Shown here piece by piece: positions 8,353 to 19,946 of a stretch of DNA of 64,000 nucleotides. Source of the DNA: Pseudomonas sp. (lineage in GTDB: Bacteria; Pseudomonadota; Gammaproteobacteria; Pseudomonadales; Pseudomonadaceae). The first letter of the stretch is position 1, and every line of letters starts with the position of its first letter. The notes beneath the pieces were generated by a model that was not told the DNA's origin, searched no databases, and worked only from the letters and a program-made list of their open reading frames with translations. The stretch covers positions 62,001-126,000 of the forward strand of contig JAUYKV010000039.1 in assembly GCA_030699825.1 (NCBI GenBank), given 5' to 3'. The position numbers were made by a program, and so were the translations under genes.

Positions 8353-10515
8353 TCAACGGCGCCTGACTTTGAAGCGGCTCAGGGCGTGTTGCATGGCGGC
8401 TGCGCGTTCGGACAGTTGCCCGGCTGCTTGCGCACATTCCTGGGAGCTGATGTTGTTCTGCTGGGTGACATCATCGATCTGCTCCAGGCCGGTACTCGCC
8501 TGCCCCAGCCCCGAGGCCTGTTCGCCGGAGGCCTGGGAGATCAGCGAAACCAGGTTGGAAACTTCCTCGGTGCCGCTGACGATGCCCTTGAGCGATTCAG
8601 CGGTGCGGCTGGCGATGACCATGCCGCGCTGGGTCTTGATCGATGAGTCGGCGATCAGTGACGAGGTTTTCTGCGCCGCTTCGGCACTGCGCGCCGCAAG
8701 GCTGCGCACCTCGTCCGCGACCACGGCGAAACCGCGTCCCAGCTCCCCGGCACGTGCCGCTTCGATCGCGGCGTTGAGCGCGAGCAGGTTGGTTTGTGCG
8801 GCGATGTTGTCAATGGTGGCAATGATGCCGGTGATGTCCTTGCCCGCGCTGTCGATCTCGCTCATGGCGGTGATCAGCTCGTCCATCAATTGGTTGCTTT
8901 GCCCGGCGTCTTCGCGCGAGGCCTGGGATTGCGCATCGGCCTTGTGGGCATTGTCGGCGTTCTCGTTGGTCTGCGCGGCCATCTGGGTCATCACCGCGCT
9001 GATTTGGGTGATTGAAGACGCCGAGTTGGCCGCGCCCTGGGACAGCGAATGGCTGAGCTCGGAGACCTGCAGCGAGCTGGCGGTGATGTGGGTCGCACCG
9101 CTCTGTACTTCGGTGATCAGGCCATTGAGGTTGTTGACCATCTGCTGCAGCGCCTTGCCAAGCTGGTCGCGCTCCGAAGACAGGGTCACCTCCAGGTCGA
9201 GGTCGCCGGTGGAGATCCGCTCGGCCACGCGAACCTGGCGTTGCAGGCTGTCGGACATATCGTTCAAGGCATGCGCCAGTTCGCCCACTTCATCGCTGGA
9301 TTGGTGTTTGAGATGTTGGGAGAAATCGCCAAGGCGAATGTTCTGTGCCAGGGCGGCAGCGTTACGGATCGGCGCGGCCAGCTTGCCGGCTACATACCAG
9401 AGCACGGCCAATGCCAGGAGGAAGATGCTTGTACCGACCAGGATTTGCCAGATGCCGTTCATCTGGCTGCGCGACTTGAGTTCGGTGTCCAGGGCAATGG
9501 CTTGACTCATGACCACGGCCTTGGGCACGCGGATCAGGATGGCCCAGGGCTTGCCAGTGCGGCCGAGCGGGATCGGCATCAGCACTTCGAGGTTCTGGGT
9601 GGCCTCGTTCAGGTGGGCCTCGCCCTGGCCGCGCTGAATGTCGTCGAGGGTCTGTTCCCAGGTATCCGGTAGCAGGTTCTTCAGGCTTTGACCGATCAGC
9701 TCGGTGCGCTGGCTGTCGGCAACCACCAGGCCCCGGTTGCTCAGGATGGAAACCGAACCCTGGCCCTCGTACAGCTCGCGCGCCATCTGCTCGCTGATCT
9801 TCTGGATGAAGGTCAGGTCGTAATCGGCGCCGACAACGCCATAGAAGGTGCCATCGACCACGATGGGTACCGACAGAGTCGCCAACCATACCGACTGGCC
9901 TTGCACCCTATAGGGGATGGGGTCGAGCACGCTTTCCTTGAGCGTATCGCGCGGGCCGGTGTACCAGCCGCCCTTGGGCACACCGTTGGGATGGCGTTCC
10001 TGGCTGTCGTACTCGACCAGTGGCTGAACGGCGATATTGCCGTTGCTACCGCGGGTCCAGTAGGGGGTAAAGCGTCCGGTGGTGCCGTTATTGCCCTCCA
10101 GGCCGGTGCGATGGATCGCATCTTCGCCGTCGAGTGCGTCGGGCTCCCAGCAGGAGTAGGTGCCGTTGAAGTCGGGGTTGTCGCGCAGTACGCCGAGCAG
10201 GATCGCGTTGATTTGCTCGCGCCCCAGTTCCAGCGGGCTGTCGTAGGGTATGGCCGCAGCAAAGGTGTTGGCCATGGTGCGCGCCGCATCGAGGGCACTC
10301 TGCAGCTTGGCCTGGATGACTGTCGCCTTGGACTGCGCGAGATTCTGCACCTCGCGAACCGTCGCGTCCTCGATCAATGTCGAAATTTCTTGTTTGACGA
10401 AAGTAGCGGTCGCGTAGGAAGTGTAGAGACCATAGAGAACGAGTGAGGCGGAGGACAGCAGCAGGCACAGGCCGGCAGTAGAGCAAATGCGTGTTTGCAG
10501 CGAACGAAAAGCCAT
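8353..10515 (-). CDS. Methyl-accepting chemotaxis protein with Cache sensor domain
   Basis: Chemoreceptor of 720 residues. Order: transmembrane helix near residues 10-30, a large periplasmic double-Cache domain (with [15 protein letters not shown]), second transmembrane helix near 340-362, HAMP domain, then the cytoplasmic signalling hairpin with the conserved tip [20 protein letters not shown] and paired methylation helices. Double-Cache receptors of pseudomonads commonly bind amino acids, polyamines or organic acids; the ligand here cannot be read from sequence. No CheR-docking pentapeptide is present; the protein ends FKVRRR. It is monocistronic and divergent from the CBS kinase gene. Confidence 0.93.
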   Translation of the reverse strand: MAFRSLQTRICSTAGLCLLLSSASLVLYGLYTSYATATFVKQEISTLIEDATVREVQNLAQSKATVIQAKLQSALDAARTMANTFAAAIPYDSPLELGREQINAILLGVLRDNPDFNGTYSCWEPDALDGEDAIHRTGLEGNNGTTGRFTPYWTRGSNGNIAVQPLVEYDSQERHPNGVPKGGWYTGPRDTLKESVLDPIPYRVQGQSVWLATLSVPIVVDGTFYGVVGADYDLTFIQKISEQMARELYEGQGSVSILSNRGLVVADSQRTELIGQSLKNLLPDTWEQTLDDIQRGQGEAHLNEATQNLEVLMPIPLGRTGKPWAILIRVPKAVVMSQAIALDTELKSRSQMNGIWQILVGTSIFLLALAVLWYVAGKLAAPIRNAAALAQNIRLGDFSQHLKHQSSDEVGELAHALNDMSDSLQRQVRVAERISTGDLDLEVTLSSERDQLGKALQQMVNNLNGLITEVQSGATHITASSLQVSELSHSLSQGAANSASSITQISAVMTQMAAQTNENADNAHKADAQSQASREDAGQSNQLMDELITAMSEIDSAGKDITGIIATIDNIAAQTNLLALNAAIEAARAGELGRGFAVVADEVRSLAARSAEAAQKTSSLIADSSIKTQRGMVIASRTAESLKGIVSGTEEVSNLVSLISQASGEQASGLGQASTGLEQIDDVTQQNNISSQECAQAAGQLSERAAAMQHALSRFKVRRR

Positions 10516-10911
10516 GGTGCAGCTACCTCGGGTGTCTTTGGAGATTGATGTTCAGTACTTCCCCGGTGAGTGACGGTGCTGGCATGACCAGGTGACTGTC
10601 TGATCTGGGTCGTCGCCAGCCCACAGAGCATCGGATCTTCGGGCGCCTCCAGGTCAAAAGCTGTCTCCAAGGATAACCACATGAGCCTGAGCGCTATATG
10701 CCGCTTTATGTCTGGGTGGATAGTGCTTTGGAACAAGGGCTGCCAGCCCGCAATGGCGCCTGGTAGCGGCGTTTCGATGCCCTTGGCCTGTGCAAAAACG
10801 ATCCGTCGATGAGGCAGTCAGGCTTATTGCCGAATCGCGTAATGCATGTCACGAGACGGCAACCTGACGCTGATTGAATGGCGACTTTCAATCTGCCGCG
10901 AGCCTCTGCCG
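10516..10911. other. Intergenic region between the chemoreceptor and CBS kinase genes
   Basis: About 395 bp between divergent starts. I see no additional gene, convincing sigma-70 promoter or repeat. Part of it (10846-10911) is open in the kinase frame and could be an N-terminal extension of that protein. Confidence 0.5.
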
Positions 10912-12216
10912 ATGACCACTACCAGCGCTCTGGCGCGCCTGCTCAAACCCGTCCTGCCATTGGCGCCGGGGATGAGCATCGCGGATGTCGCGGATCGCTT
11001 GTTGACCCCGGAGCACAAGGCCTTCCTCTCGCTGCCGATCGTCGATGCGGCGGGCTATCCACTGGGGCTGGTCAGTCGCAGCGCCTTGCAGGACATCTTC
11101 ATGCAACGCTTCGGACGCGATTTGCGCGGTCGCCATCCGGTGCATGAGGTGATGAACCCGGCGCCCTTGACCGTCAGCCTGGACACCAGTCTGGAACAGG
11201 CGGCCAAGCAGATTACCGGGCAGCTGCAATACCCGATCACCGAAGACTTCATCCTGGTCGATGGGCAAGGCCACTACCGTGGCCTGGGCACCGTGCTCGA
11301 TCTGCTCAAGGCCATGGAGACGCGCATCGCCCAGCGCAATGCGGTGCTGCGCAAGGCGCTGGTCGACCTCAAGGAATCACAGGCGCAACTGGTGCAGTCG
11401 GAGAAGATGGCCTCGCTCGGGCAGATGGTCGCCGGCGTCGCCCACGAATTGAATACGCCACTGGGCTACGTGAAGAACAATGTGCAGCTGCTGCGTGAGC
11501 TGAGTGCGCCGCTGTTCGAACTGGCCGAGGCCCAGGCCGTCCTGGCCGATTGCCTGGCCGACCCGGGCTGCGCCGAAGCGAGCCTGGCCGTGGCCCTGGA
11601 CAACGCGGCCAATGCCCGCGAGCAGGCCACGCCGGAGTTGCTGGCCGAGGATCTCAACCAGCTGTTCGACGACACCCTCTATGGCCTGCAGCAGATCGCC
11701 GAGCTGGTGGTCGGGCTCAAGGACTTCGCCCGCCTGGATCGCGCCATGAGCGAGGAAGTCGATCTCAACGACTGTATTCGCAGCGCCCTGGTGATCGCCC
11801 GCAACAGCATCAAGGACAAGGCCGAGGCCGTACTGCAGCTCGGCGAACTGCCGCGCATTCCCTGTGCGCCGTCGCAGATCAATCAGGTGCTGCTCAACCT
11901 GTTCACCAACGCCGCCCAGGCCATCGAGGGCTTCGGCCAGATCCGGGTGAAGACCTGGGCCGAGGAAACGGCGGTGTTCATTTCGGTACAGGACAGCGGC
12001 CGCGGTATGCCGGCGGCGGTGCTGGCGCGGATTTTCGACCCTTTCTTCACCACCAAGCCGGTCGGCCAGGGCACAGGCCTGGGCCTGTCGATCAGCTTCA
12101 AAATCATCCAGGATCATGGCGGCCTGATCCGCGTGGCCTCCGAACCGGGGCGCGGTACGCGCTTCCTGATTCGCTTGCCGCGCCCCCAGGCGGCCGCACT
12201 GCAACGGAGCGCCTGA
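10912..12216 (+). CDS. Soluble sensor histidine kinase with N-terminal CBS pair
   Basis: Cytosolic histidine kinase (434 residues from ATG 10912, 456 if translated from 10846). Two CBS motifs ([17 protein letters not shown] and [16 protein letters not shown]) form the sensory module. A coiled-coil linker follows, then an H-box [16 protein letters not shown] (phosphorylatable His at 178), an N-box [11 protein letters not shown], and ATP-lid motifs DSGRGMP and [12 protein letters not shown] pairs usually bind adenine nucleotides, so the input may be energy state or a dinucleotide. There is no membrane segment. Neither candidate start has a strong ribosome-binding site. The next gene, a double-receiver protein, starts 1 bp after the stop and is the likely partner. 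Confidence 0.88.
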   Translation: MTTTSALARLLKPVLPLAPGMSIADVADRLLTPEHKAFLSLPIVDAAGYPLGLVSRSALQDIFMQRFGRDLRGRHPVHEVMNPAPLTVSLDTSLEQAAKQITGQLQYPITEDFILVDGQGHYRGLGTVLDLLKAMETRIAQRNAVLRKALVDLKESQAQLVQSEKMASLGQMVAGVAHELNTPLGYVKNNVQLLRELSAPLFELAEAQAVLADCLADPGCAEASLAVALDNAANAREQATPELLAEDLNQLFDDTLYGLQQIAELVVGLKDFARLDRAMSEEVDLNDCIRSALVIARNSIKDKAEAVLQLGELPRIPCAPSQINQVLLNLFTNAAQAIEGFGQIRVKTWAEETAVFISVQDSGRGMPAAVLARIFDPFFTTKPVGQGTGLGLSISFKIIQDHGGLIRVASEPGRGTRFLIRLPRPQAAALQRSA

Positions 12217-12217
12217 A

Positions 12218-13135
12218 ATGACTGCAGCACCGATTCGCATCCTGTTTGTCGACGATGAAGAGCGCATCCTGCGCAGCCTGGCGTTGCAGTTTCGCCGCCA
12301 ATATGAGGTGCTCACCGAGAGCGATCCGCGCCGCGCCCTGCAACGCCTGAAAAGCGAGGCGGTGCATATCCTGGTCAGTGATCAGCGCATGCCGCAGATG
12401 AGCGGCGCCGAGCTGCTCGCCCAGGCCCGTGAGATCGCCCCGGACACCCTGCGCATCCTCCTGACCGGCTATTCCGACCTGGATGCGGCGGTGGCGGCGC
12501 TGAACGGCGGCGGCATCTTCCGTTACCTGACCAAGCCCTGGGACCAGCAGGAGATGGCCTTTACCCTGCGCCAGGCTGCGGAAATCGCCGCGCGCCAGGC
12601 ACAGGTGGCGGTATTGCCGAGCGCCAGCCTGCTGGCCGCACCGCTCAATGTGCTGCTGCTCGATGAAGATCCGCAAACCCTGGCCGTGGTCGGCGATTTT
12701 TGCATGGCCGGCGGTCATCGGCTGTTACGCGTGAGCGGCCTGGCTGAGGCGCTGGGCGTGCTCAACGAGCTGCCGGTGGATCTGTTGGTCAGCGACCTGA
12801 AACTGGCCGGCGAGGAGGTCGCGCCCTTGCTGAAAACCCTGGCCCAGGCCCATCCGCGTTTACTGACCCTGGTGGTGACGCCGTTCTGCGACACCCAGGC
12901 GTTGCTCAAACTGATCAACGAGGCGCAGATATTCCGCTACCTGCCCAAGCCGATCCGCCGCGGCCTGTTCGAAAAAGGCCTGCAGGCCGCCGCCGAGCAG
13001 GCGCAGCTGTGGCGCGCCCAGCCGGCACAGGTAGTCACGCGCCTGGCGCAGGTGCCGCGCGAGGCGCGTGAACGGGAGAAGGTGGGCAGCTTGATGGGCA
13101 TGTTGGGCCGCCTGCGCGAGCGCCTGACGGCGTAG
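12218..13135 (+). CDS. Response regulator with two receiver domains
   Basis: A 305-residue protein with two receiver domains and no recognisable output domain. REC1 (about residues 7-120) has the acidic pocket VDDEE, phosphoacceptor Asp in LVSDQRMP, and the conserved Lys in FRYLTKPW. REC2 (about 145-260) has LLDEDP, LLVSDLKL and FRYLPKP, so it also looks phosphorylatable. A charged C-terminal tail (about 45 residues) may form a helix. It begins 1 bp after the CBS kinase stop, implying coupled translation. With no DNA-binding or enzymatic domain it probably signals through protein contact or acts as a phosphate sink. Confidence 0.87.
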   Translation: MTAAPIRILFVDDEERILRSLALQFRRQYEVLTESDPRRALQRLKSEAVHILVSDQRMPQMSGAELLAQAREIAPDTLRILLTGYSDLDAAVAALNGGGIFRYLTKPWDQQEMAFTLRQAAEIAARQAQVAVLPSASLLAAPLNVLLLDEDPQTLAVVGDFCMAGGHRLLRVSGLAEALGVLNELPVDLLVSDLKLAGEEVAPLLKTLAQAHPRLLTLVVTPFCDTQALLKLINEAQIFRYLPKPIRRGLFEKGLQAAAEQAQLWRAQPAQVVTRLAQVPREAREREKVGSLMGMLGRLRERLTA

Positions 13136-13179
13136 GGCGATAGCAAGCTCCTACAGAAAGCGTTGCATTGGCCGCTCCT

Positions 13180-14625
<1,446 letters not shown>

Positions 14626-14821
14626 TCAGCCTGCGCCTTCAAGCCGATAGCCGCGATAGAGCCGCTGCATGACGACACCGAATAGTGCCAGGACCTGCCT
14701 CAGGCACTGGCCAACTGCGCCGCGATGAATTATCGCGTGACCCGGCGCGGCTGCTTCAATGACAATTGACACCTTTAACCCTGGTGCGACTGGTCGGGGC
14801 TGTCAGGTTGGAGGGCGATGC

Positions 14822-15595
14822 ATGCCAGGTTTACCCCCGGTGGAAGAGATGAAAGACGAGGTTCTGCTCGCCGAGGTGCAGGATGCGTTCGGCGTGATCC
14901 GTGTAGTCGAGATCGGCGAGTACCGTTTTCTCGAATTCGGCGACTCGATCGAGCAGAGCTGCGTATTCACAGCCGACCCGAGTTGGCTGGAGTACGACTA
15001 CACCCGCGCCATGCTGCTCGGTGCCTTGTGTCACGCCGCGCCGGAGAGCGCGCTGTTTCTCGGCCTGGGTGCCGGTAATCTGACCCAGGCCTGCCTCAGG
15101 TTCTTGCCGCTGGAGGATGTCGAAACCATCGAGCTGCGGCCCGAGGTGCCGCGCCTGGCCATGCAGTACCTCGGTCTCGAGGACGACCCGCGCCTGACCA
15201 TCCGCATCGGCGACGCCCTCGACCTGCTGGAAACCGCGGAAAGCGCCGACCTGATCTTCGTCGACCTCTATACCGACCATGGTCCCGGCGTCGGCCACCT
15301 GGCCTGGCGGTTTCTGGAAAACTGCCAGAAGCAGTTGAATCCGGGCGGCTGGCTGATCATCAACCAGTGGGCCGGCAACGACGGCAAGCCGCTCGGCGCA
15401 CCGCTGCTGCGCGGGCTCTACCATCGGCATTATTGGGAATGTCCGGTGAAGGAGGGCAATGTCATCCTGCTGGTGCCGGCCGATCTCGAGCAGCAGCTCG
15501 ACCTGGGCGATCTGCAGGCCAGGGCTGCGACCCTGGCGCCGCAGTTGGGCTACTCCCTGCAGCCACTGATCGAGGCGCTGCGCCCGGCCAGTTGA
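14822..15595 (+). CDS. Spermidine synthase-like protein
   Basis: Rossmann-fold protein of 257 residues from the polyamine aminopropyltransferase/SAM-dependent methyltransferase family. FLGLGAGNLTQACLRFLP is the nucleotide-binding loop, IELRPEVPRLA supplies the acidic ribose-binding residue, and GDALDLLETAESADLIFVDLYTDHG is the catalytic-loop region. It lacks the N-terminal beta-barrel of full spermidine synthases and has D-L-Y-T where true SpeE has a D-x-x-D site, so it may be a SpeE-like enzyme of other specificity. ATG 14822 has GGAGGG 6 bp upstream. Convergent with the crotonase gene, 6 bp apart. Confidence 0.8.
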   Translation: MPGLPPVEEMKDEVLLAEVQDAFGVIRVVEIGEYRFLEFGDSIEQSCVFTADPSWLEYDYTRAMLLGALCHAAPESALFLGLGAGNLTQACLRFLPLEDVETIELRPEVPRLAMQYLGLEDDPRLTIRIGDALDLLETAESADLIFVDLYTDHGPGVGHLAWRFLENCQKQLNPGGWLIINQWAGNDGKPLGAPLLRGLYHRHYWECPVKEGNVILLVPADLEQQLDLGDLQARAATLAPQLGYSLQPLIEALRPAS

Positions 15596-15601
15596 CTGTC
15601 C

Positions 15602-16393
15602 TCAGCGCCCCTTGAAGTCGCCGGGGCGGCGTTCGAGCATGGCCTGCACGCCCTCCTGGGCATCTTCGCTGGCCATCAGGCGGGCCACGGTCGGATGCAG
15701 ATTGGCCGTCGCCGCGGCTTCGCCTTCGTGCACGGCCTGGCGTGCCGAAGCCAGGGTGGCCTGCACACCGAGCGGTGCCTGGGCGGCGATCCGTTCGGCT
15801 AGCCTGAGTGCGCGGGGTAGCAGCTCTTCGCTGGCCAGCACTTCCTGCACCAGGCCCAGGCGGTAGGCTTCATGGGCGTCGAATTCATCCCCGGTGAGCA
15901 GCCAGCGCATGGCATTGCCCCAGCCGGCGCTCTGGTGCATGCGCAGGGTGGCGCCGCCGAACGGAAAGATACCGCGCTGTACTTCCATCTGGGCGAAGCG
16001 GGTGTTGCTGGCGCACAGGTTGATGTCCGAGGCGAGCATCAGTTCGATGCCGATGGTGAAACAATAGCCCTGGGCCGCGACTATCACCGGCTTGCTCACC
16101 CGTGGGCCGCCAAATACGCCCAGGGGGTCGCAGCCACCGGCGGGGACCTGCCAGCCGGCGGCAAAGCTGGCGGACACGCTGGCCAGGTCCAGCCCGGCGG
16201 TAAAGTGCTCGCCATGGGCAAAGACCAGGGCCACGCGCGCTTCGTCATCGCGTTCGAACTCGCCATAGGCCAGGCACAGGTCGTTGAGCATGTCCAGGTC
16301 GACGGCATTGCGCTTGGCCGGTCGATCCAGGCCAATCAGCATGATCCGGCCGCGTTGCTCACGGCTGACGCGACCGCTGGTGTTTTGAGTCAT
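15602..16393 (-). CDS. Enoyl-CoA hydratase/isomerase (crotonase) family protein
   Basis: Crotonase-fold enzyme of 263 residues. The oxyanion-hole segments GEHFTAGLDLAS and AQGYCFTIGIELMLASDI, the motif LDRPAKRNAVDLDML and the C-terminal PGDFKGR are family signatures. The position of the first catalytic Glu of true hydratases is not obviously conserved (QMEVQRGIFPFGG supplies E), so dehydration, isomerisation or thioester hydrolysis are all possible. ATG 16391-16393 has AAGGA 8 bp upstream. It is divergent from deaD; the intervening 435 bp hold the deaD leader. Confidence 0.85.
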   Translation of the reverse strand: MTQNTSGRVSREQRGRIMLIGLDRPAKRNAVDLDMLNDLCLAYGEFERDDEARVALVFAHGEHFTAGLDLASVSASFAAGWQVPAGGCDPLGVFGGPRVSKPVIVAAQGYCFTIGIELMLASDINLCASNTRFAQMEVQRGIFPFGGATLRMHQSAGWGNAMRWLLTGDEFDAHEAYRLGLVQEVLASEELLPRALRLAERIAAQAPLGVQATLASARQAVHEGEAAATANLHPTVARLMASEDAQEGVQAMLERRPGDFKGR

Positions 16394-16828
16394 GGCAGAA
16401 ATCCTTGCGCAGAGAAGGTCATGCAAGAGGATATAGCAGGGCCGCTGCAAAGCGCACCTGGTGGGTCGTATAGGCAGTTGCCGGAATCCCTGGCCAATAT
16501 TAGGCCCTGCGCCCCCGAGCATTGAATGACCGGCGTTCTGAGCGACCGTTTGGCGGTGTAGATGTTTTAATTGCGGGAAAACCAGCACAACTGCCAGGTT
16601 TTCCGGTATAGTGCGCGCCGGTCAATTCATGGCCACGTTCAGGTTACACAACTCGCCCGAAGGTCACCTTCGGCAGTCAGTCTGCGTAGCGGACTATCCT
16701 TGACGATTCATTTACAACCACGTTTTCGCAAATCCCCGCCGACACGGCTGCCAGGGTGACTCTAGAGTCTTACACGGCATGCGCAGCTTTGGAGCATGGG
16801 TCTTTGCGGATGCACTAGAGGCAGACCC
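16394..16828. promoter_or_regulatory. Divergent intergenic region with long deaD leader
   Basis: A -10-like TATAGT at 16607-16612, followed by the GC-rich GCGCGCC, points toward deaD; the matching -35 is weak. Transcription from there gives a leader of about 210 nt, containing a 7-bp hairpin (CCGAAGG at 16657-16663 with CCTTCGG at 16667-16673). Long structured leaders are usual for cold-inducible RNA helicase genes. Confidence 0.45.
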
Positions 16829-18502
16829 ATGACCCAAGTACTCGACGGCTTCGCCGCACTCGATCTTCATCCCAATATTCTCGCCGCAGTGATCGCGACC
16901 GGCTACGAAGAGCCTTCGGCGATTCAGCTGCAGGCAATTCCGGTGATCCTCGCCGGCCACGACATGATCGGCCAGGCGCAGACCGGTACCGGCAAGACCG
17001 CCGCCTTCGCCCTGCCGATTCTCAGCCGCATCGACGTCAGCAAGCGTCAGCCGCAGGCGCTGATTCTGGCGCCGACCCGCGAGTTGGCCCTGCAGGTCGC
17101 CACTGCCTTCGAAACCTATGCCAAGCAAATGCCGGGGCTGAACGTCATCGCCGTTTACGGCGGCGCACCCATGGGTCCGCAGCTGAAAGCCATCCGTAAC
17201 GGCGCTCAGGTTGTCGTCGCCACTCCGGGTCGTCTGGTCGATCACCTGCGTCGTGACGAGAAGGTGTTGTCGACCATCCAGCACCTGGTGCTGGATGAGG
17301 CGGACGAAATGCTCAAGCTGGGCTTCATGGATGACCTTGAAGTCATCTTCAAGGCCATGCCGGAAACCCGCCAAACCGTACTGTTTTCGGCTACCTTGCC
17401 GCATTCGATCCGCACCATTGCCGAAAAGCATCTGCGTGACCCGAAGCACGTCAGGATCGAAACCAAGACCCAGACCGTGACCGCCATCGAGCAGGCTCAC
17501 CTGCTGGTCCACGCCGACCAGAAGCACGCCGCCGTATTGCGCCTGCTGGAAGTAGAAGAGTTCGATGCTCTGATCGCTTTCGTGCGTACCAAGCAAGCCA
17601 CTCTGGATCTGGCCGCCGTGCTCGAAGCCCGCGGCTACAAGGCTGCTGCCTTGAACGGCGACATCGCCCAGAACCAGCGTGAGCGGGTGATCGAGTCCCT
17701 TAAGGATGGTCGCCTGGACATCGTCGTCGCTACCGACGTCGCTGCCCGTGGTCTGGACGTGCCGCGCATCACCCACGTGATGAACGTCGACATGCCGTAT
17801 GACCCGGAATCCTATGTACACCGTATCGGTCGTACCGGCCGTGCCGGTCGTACCGGTCGCGCACTGTTGCTGGTAACGCCGCGCGAGCGCCGCATGCTGC
17901 AGGTAATCGAGCGTGTCACCGGGCAGAAAGTCAGCGAAGTACGCCTGCCCGACGGCCAGCAAGTGCTGGACGCGCGGATCAAGAAGCTGACCTCGAGCCT
18001 GGCGCCGCTGGTAGCCGACGCCGAAGCCAGCCATGGCGAACTGCTCGACCGTCTGACCGCGGAAATTGGTTGCAGCCCGCGTGCCCTGGCTGCCGCGCTG
18101 CTGCGCAAGGCCACCAACGGTCAGGCCCTGACCCTGGCTGAAGTCGAACGCGAGCAACCGCTGGTGCCGACCAGTGCGCCGCGTGAACGCAGCGAGCGCA
18201 GCAGTGAGCGCTCGGATCGCGGTGACAGCCGTGAGCGTCGTGCGCCAGTGCCGTTGGCCGAAGGTCGTGCCCGTTGCCGGACTGCGCTGGGCGCGCGTGA
18301 CGGTATCGCCGCGAAGAACCTGCTGGGCGCCATCCTCAATGAGGGTGGTCTGGTTCGCGAAGCCATCGGTCGCATCCAGGTGCGCGAGAGCTTCAGCCTG
18401 GTCGAGCTGCCGGAAGACGGTCTGGAGCGTTTGCTCAGCAAGCTGAAAGACACCCGTGTCGGTGGCAAGCCGCTCAAGCTGCGTCGTTATCGCGAAGATT
18501 GA
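16829..18502 (+). CDS. deaD: ATP-dependent DEAD-box RNA helicase DeaD
   Basis: RNA helicase of 557 residues acting in ribosome assembly and mRNA unwinding, especially in the cold. Visible motifs: Q-motif region near IQLQAIPVI, Walker A AQTGTGKT (50-57), APTRELALQ, DEAD (156-159), SAT (187-189), ARGLDVP and HRIGRTGRAGRTGR. A basic linker with RSERSSERSDRGDSRERR separates the core from a DbpA-type RNA-binding domain ending KLRRYRED. The ATG at 16829 is preceded by AGAGG. An intrinsic terminator follows 24 bp after the stop. Confidence 0.93.
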   Translation: MTQVLDGFAALDLHPNILAAVIATGYEEPSAIQLQAIPVILAGHDMIGQAQTGTGKTAAFALPILSRIDVSKRQPQALILAPTRELALQVATAFETYAKQMPGLNVIAVYGGAPMGPQLKAIRNGAQVVVATPGRLVDHLRRDEKVLSTIQHLVLDEADEMLKLGFMDDLEVIFKAMPETRQTVLFSATLPHSIRTIAEKHLRDPKHVRIETKTQTVTAIEQAHLLVHADQKHAAVLRLLEVEEFDALIAFVRTKQATLDLAAVLEARGYKAAALNGDIAQNQRERVIESLKDGRLDIVVATDVAARGLDVPRITHVMNVDMPYDPESYVHRIGRTGRAGRTGRALLLVTPRERRMLQVIERVTGQKVSEVRLPDGQQVLDARIKKLTSSLAPLVADAEASHGELLDRLTAEIGCSPRALAAALLRKATNGQALTLAEVEREQPLVPTSAPRERSERSSERSDRGDSRERRAPVPLAEGRARCRTALGARDGIAAKNLLGAILNEGGLVREAIGRIQVRESFSLVELPEDGLERLLSKLKDTRVGGKPLKLRRYRED

Positions 18503-18526
18503 TCCGCGTTAAGCGTTAAATAAAAA

Positions 18527-18557
18527 GCCCCGCATCGTTGAGATGCGGGGCTTTTTT
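18527..18557 (+). terminator. deaD intrinsic terminator
   Basis: Perfect 10-bp stem GCCCCGCATC/GATGCGGGGC with loop GTTGA, followed by six T (18552-18557). A MITE-like element inserted just after the T-tract (see 18561-18648). Confidence 0.92.
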
Positions 18558-18560
18558 GTA

Positions 18561-18648
18561 GGCTATGTACCTGTTAACTGTTGAGTCTGATCGCAACCTC
18601 CCACAAAAAAACGTTATCTCTCATGCAACAGATAATGGGTATATAGCC
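18561..18648. mobile_element. MITE-like element, short copy (family 1)
   Basis: Terminal inverted repeats GGCTATGTACCTGTTAACTG (left) and the complement of CAACAGATAATGGGTATATAGCC (right). The element is 88 bp and flanked by a perfect 8-bp direct repeat TTTTTGTA (18553-18560 and 18649-18656), the target duplication. The REP-like interior found in the copies at 23474 and 36217 is missing, leaving only CTCCCACAAA. No coding capacity. Confidence 0.85.
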
Positions 18649-18690
18649 TTTTTGTATCCGTCCACCTGGCAGGCAAGGCCTGCGGCGGGG

Positions 18691-18912
18691 TTATGGCCGC
18701 TTGCTGCCAACTACGAGCATAAGACCGCCGGCTACTATGGCGGCAATCCCGGCCCACATGGGGACATTGACCGTTTCTTTCTCTTTCACGGAAAGCTCGA
18801 GCGGGCCGAGTTTGACCGCGGTGGTGTCCTTGGTATAGCTGAAACCACCATAAATCAGTGCCAGAGTTCCGACTACCACAAGTGCTATGGCTGCAAGCCT
18901 GATTGAGTTCAT
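18691..18912 (-). CDS. Small two-helix membrane protein
   Basis: A 73-residue protein with two predicted transmembrane helices (IRLAAIALVVVGTLALIYGG and MWAGIAAIVAGGLMLVVGS) around a polar loop TKDTTAVKLGPLELSVKEKETVN. ATG at 18910-18912 has AGAAGG upstream. Comparable short inner-membrane proteins are common in Pseudomonas but I know no function. It is probably monocistronic. Confidence 0.75.
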   Translation of the reverse strand: MNSIRLAAIALVVVGTLALIYGGFSYTKDTTAVKLGPLELSVKEKETVNVPMWAGIAAIVAGGLMLVVGSKRP

Positions 18913-19076
18913 GTCGTCTACACCTTCTGCGTGACACCTGTGCCTCGTGGCCGGCGGTTCCAAGGGCAGGGTCATGTAGATGATTGAAGCACAGATTGCT
19001 CGGGTTCCGTGATCGATAACCTCGCAGTGGGGGCAGCCGCTGGATCATGCCGCAGTTTGCCGGCGCCTCGGGCCTA

Positions 19077-19844
19077 TCAGGCAAAGCTGTAGATATCCAT
19101 GCCCAGGGCGCCGAGGGTGAAACCGCTGTGCTCGACCCTGAACGAGCCGCCGGCGCCGCGGGCGAAAAACAGCGGTAACAGGTGTTCGTCGCTGGGGTGG
19201 TTGCGTATGGCCGCCGGGGCTCGTTGCCGATAGTCGTGCAAGGCCGCCTCGTCGTCCTCGGCAAGACTGGCTACCATCCAGTCGCGAAAGTCCTGGGCCC
19301 AGGGTTCGATCACCTCGGGGCCGGCGTGCCAGTCGAGTTCGCCGAGGTTGTGGGTGATGCTGCCGGAGCCGATCAGCAGTACGCCCTGCTGGCGCAGGCC
19401 GGCCAGTGCGCGACCGATGCGGGTCTGTAATTGCGGGCCATGACGGCTGGGCAGCGAGAGCTGCACGAGCGGGATGTCGGCGGCCGGGTACATGAGTGAC
19501 AGTGGCACCCAGGCGCCGTGATCGAAGGGGCGTGCGGGGTCGAGTTGTGCGGGAACGCCGGCTGCGCCCAGCAGTTGCACGATGTCTGCGGCGAGCTGCG
19601 GATGGCCGGGCGCCGGGTATTGCACCTGATACAGCTGCGGGGGGAAGCCGCCAAAGTCATGCCAGGTTTCCGGTTGGGCCGCGCTGGTGACGCGCAGCGC
19701 AGTGCTTTCCCAGTGTGCGGACACCACCAGGATGGCCCGTGGCCTGGGCAGCGCCGCGGCCAGGCGGGCCAAGGCCGGACCGCTGGCGCCGGGCTCCAGG
19801 GCGAGCATGGGCGAGCCGTGGGAGATGAATAGTGAAGGCAGCAT
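19077..19844 (-). CDS. 4,5-DOPA-type extradiol dioxygenase family protein
   Basis: LigB-like class III extradiol dioxygenase of the YgiD/DODA family, 255 residues, cytosolic, non-haem metal-dependent. Metal and catalytic histidines are visible in FISHGSPML (near residue 9), VSAHWES, FDHGAWVPL and GSITHNLGEL. Bacterial members open catechol rings such as L-DOPA; the physiological substrate is usually unknown. Divergent from tpm. Confidence 0.88.
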   Translation of the reverse strand: MLPSLFISHGSPMLALEPGASGPALARLAAALPRPRAILVVSAHWESTALRVTSAAQPETWHDFGGFPPQLYQVQYPAPGHPQLAADIVQLLGAAGVPAQLDPARPFDHGAWVPLSLMYPAADIPLVQLSLPSRHGPQLQTRIGRALAGLRQQGVLLIGSGSITHNLGELDWHAGPEVIEPWAQDFRDWMVASLAEDDEAALHDYRQRAPAAIRNHPSDEHLLPLFFARGAGGSFRVEHSGFTLGALGMDIYSFA

Positions 19845-19946
19845 GGGCTAGGTTCCTGCAGTAGGATGCTGCTATCTTCGCGGCTGGAAATATCGAATTC
19901 CAGTATAAATTCTTGAGCTATTTGATCGAATTTTAAGGGGGTAAGA

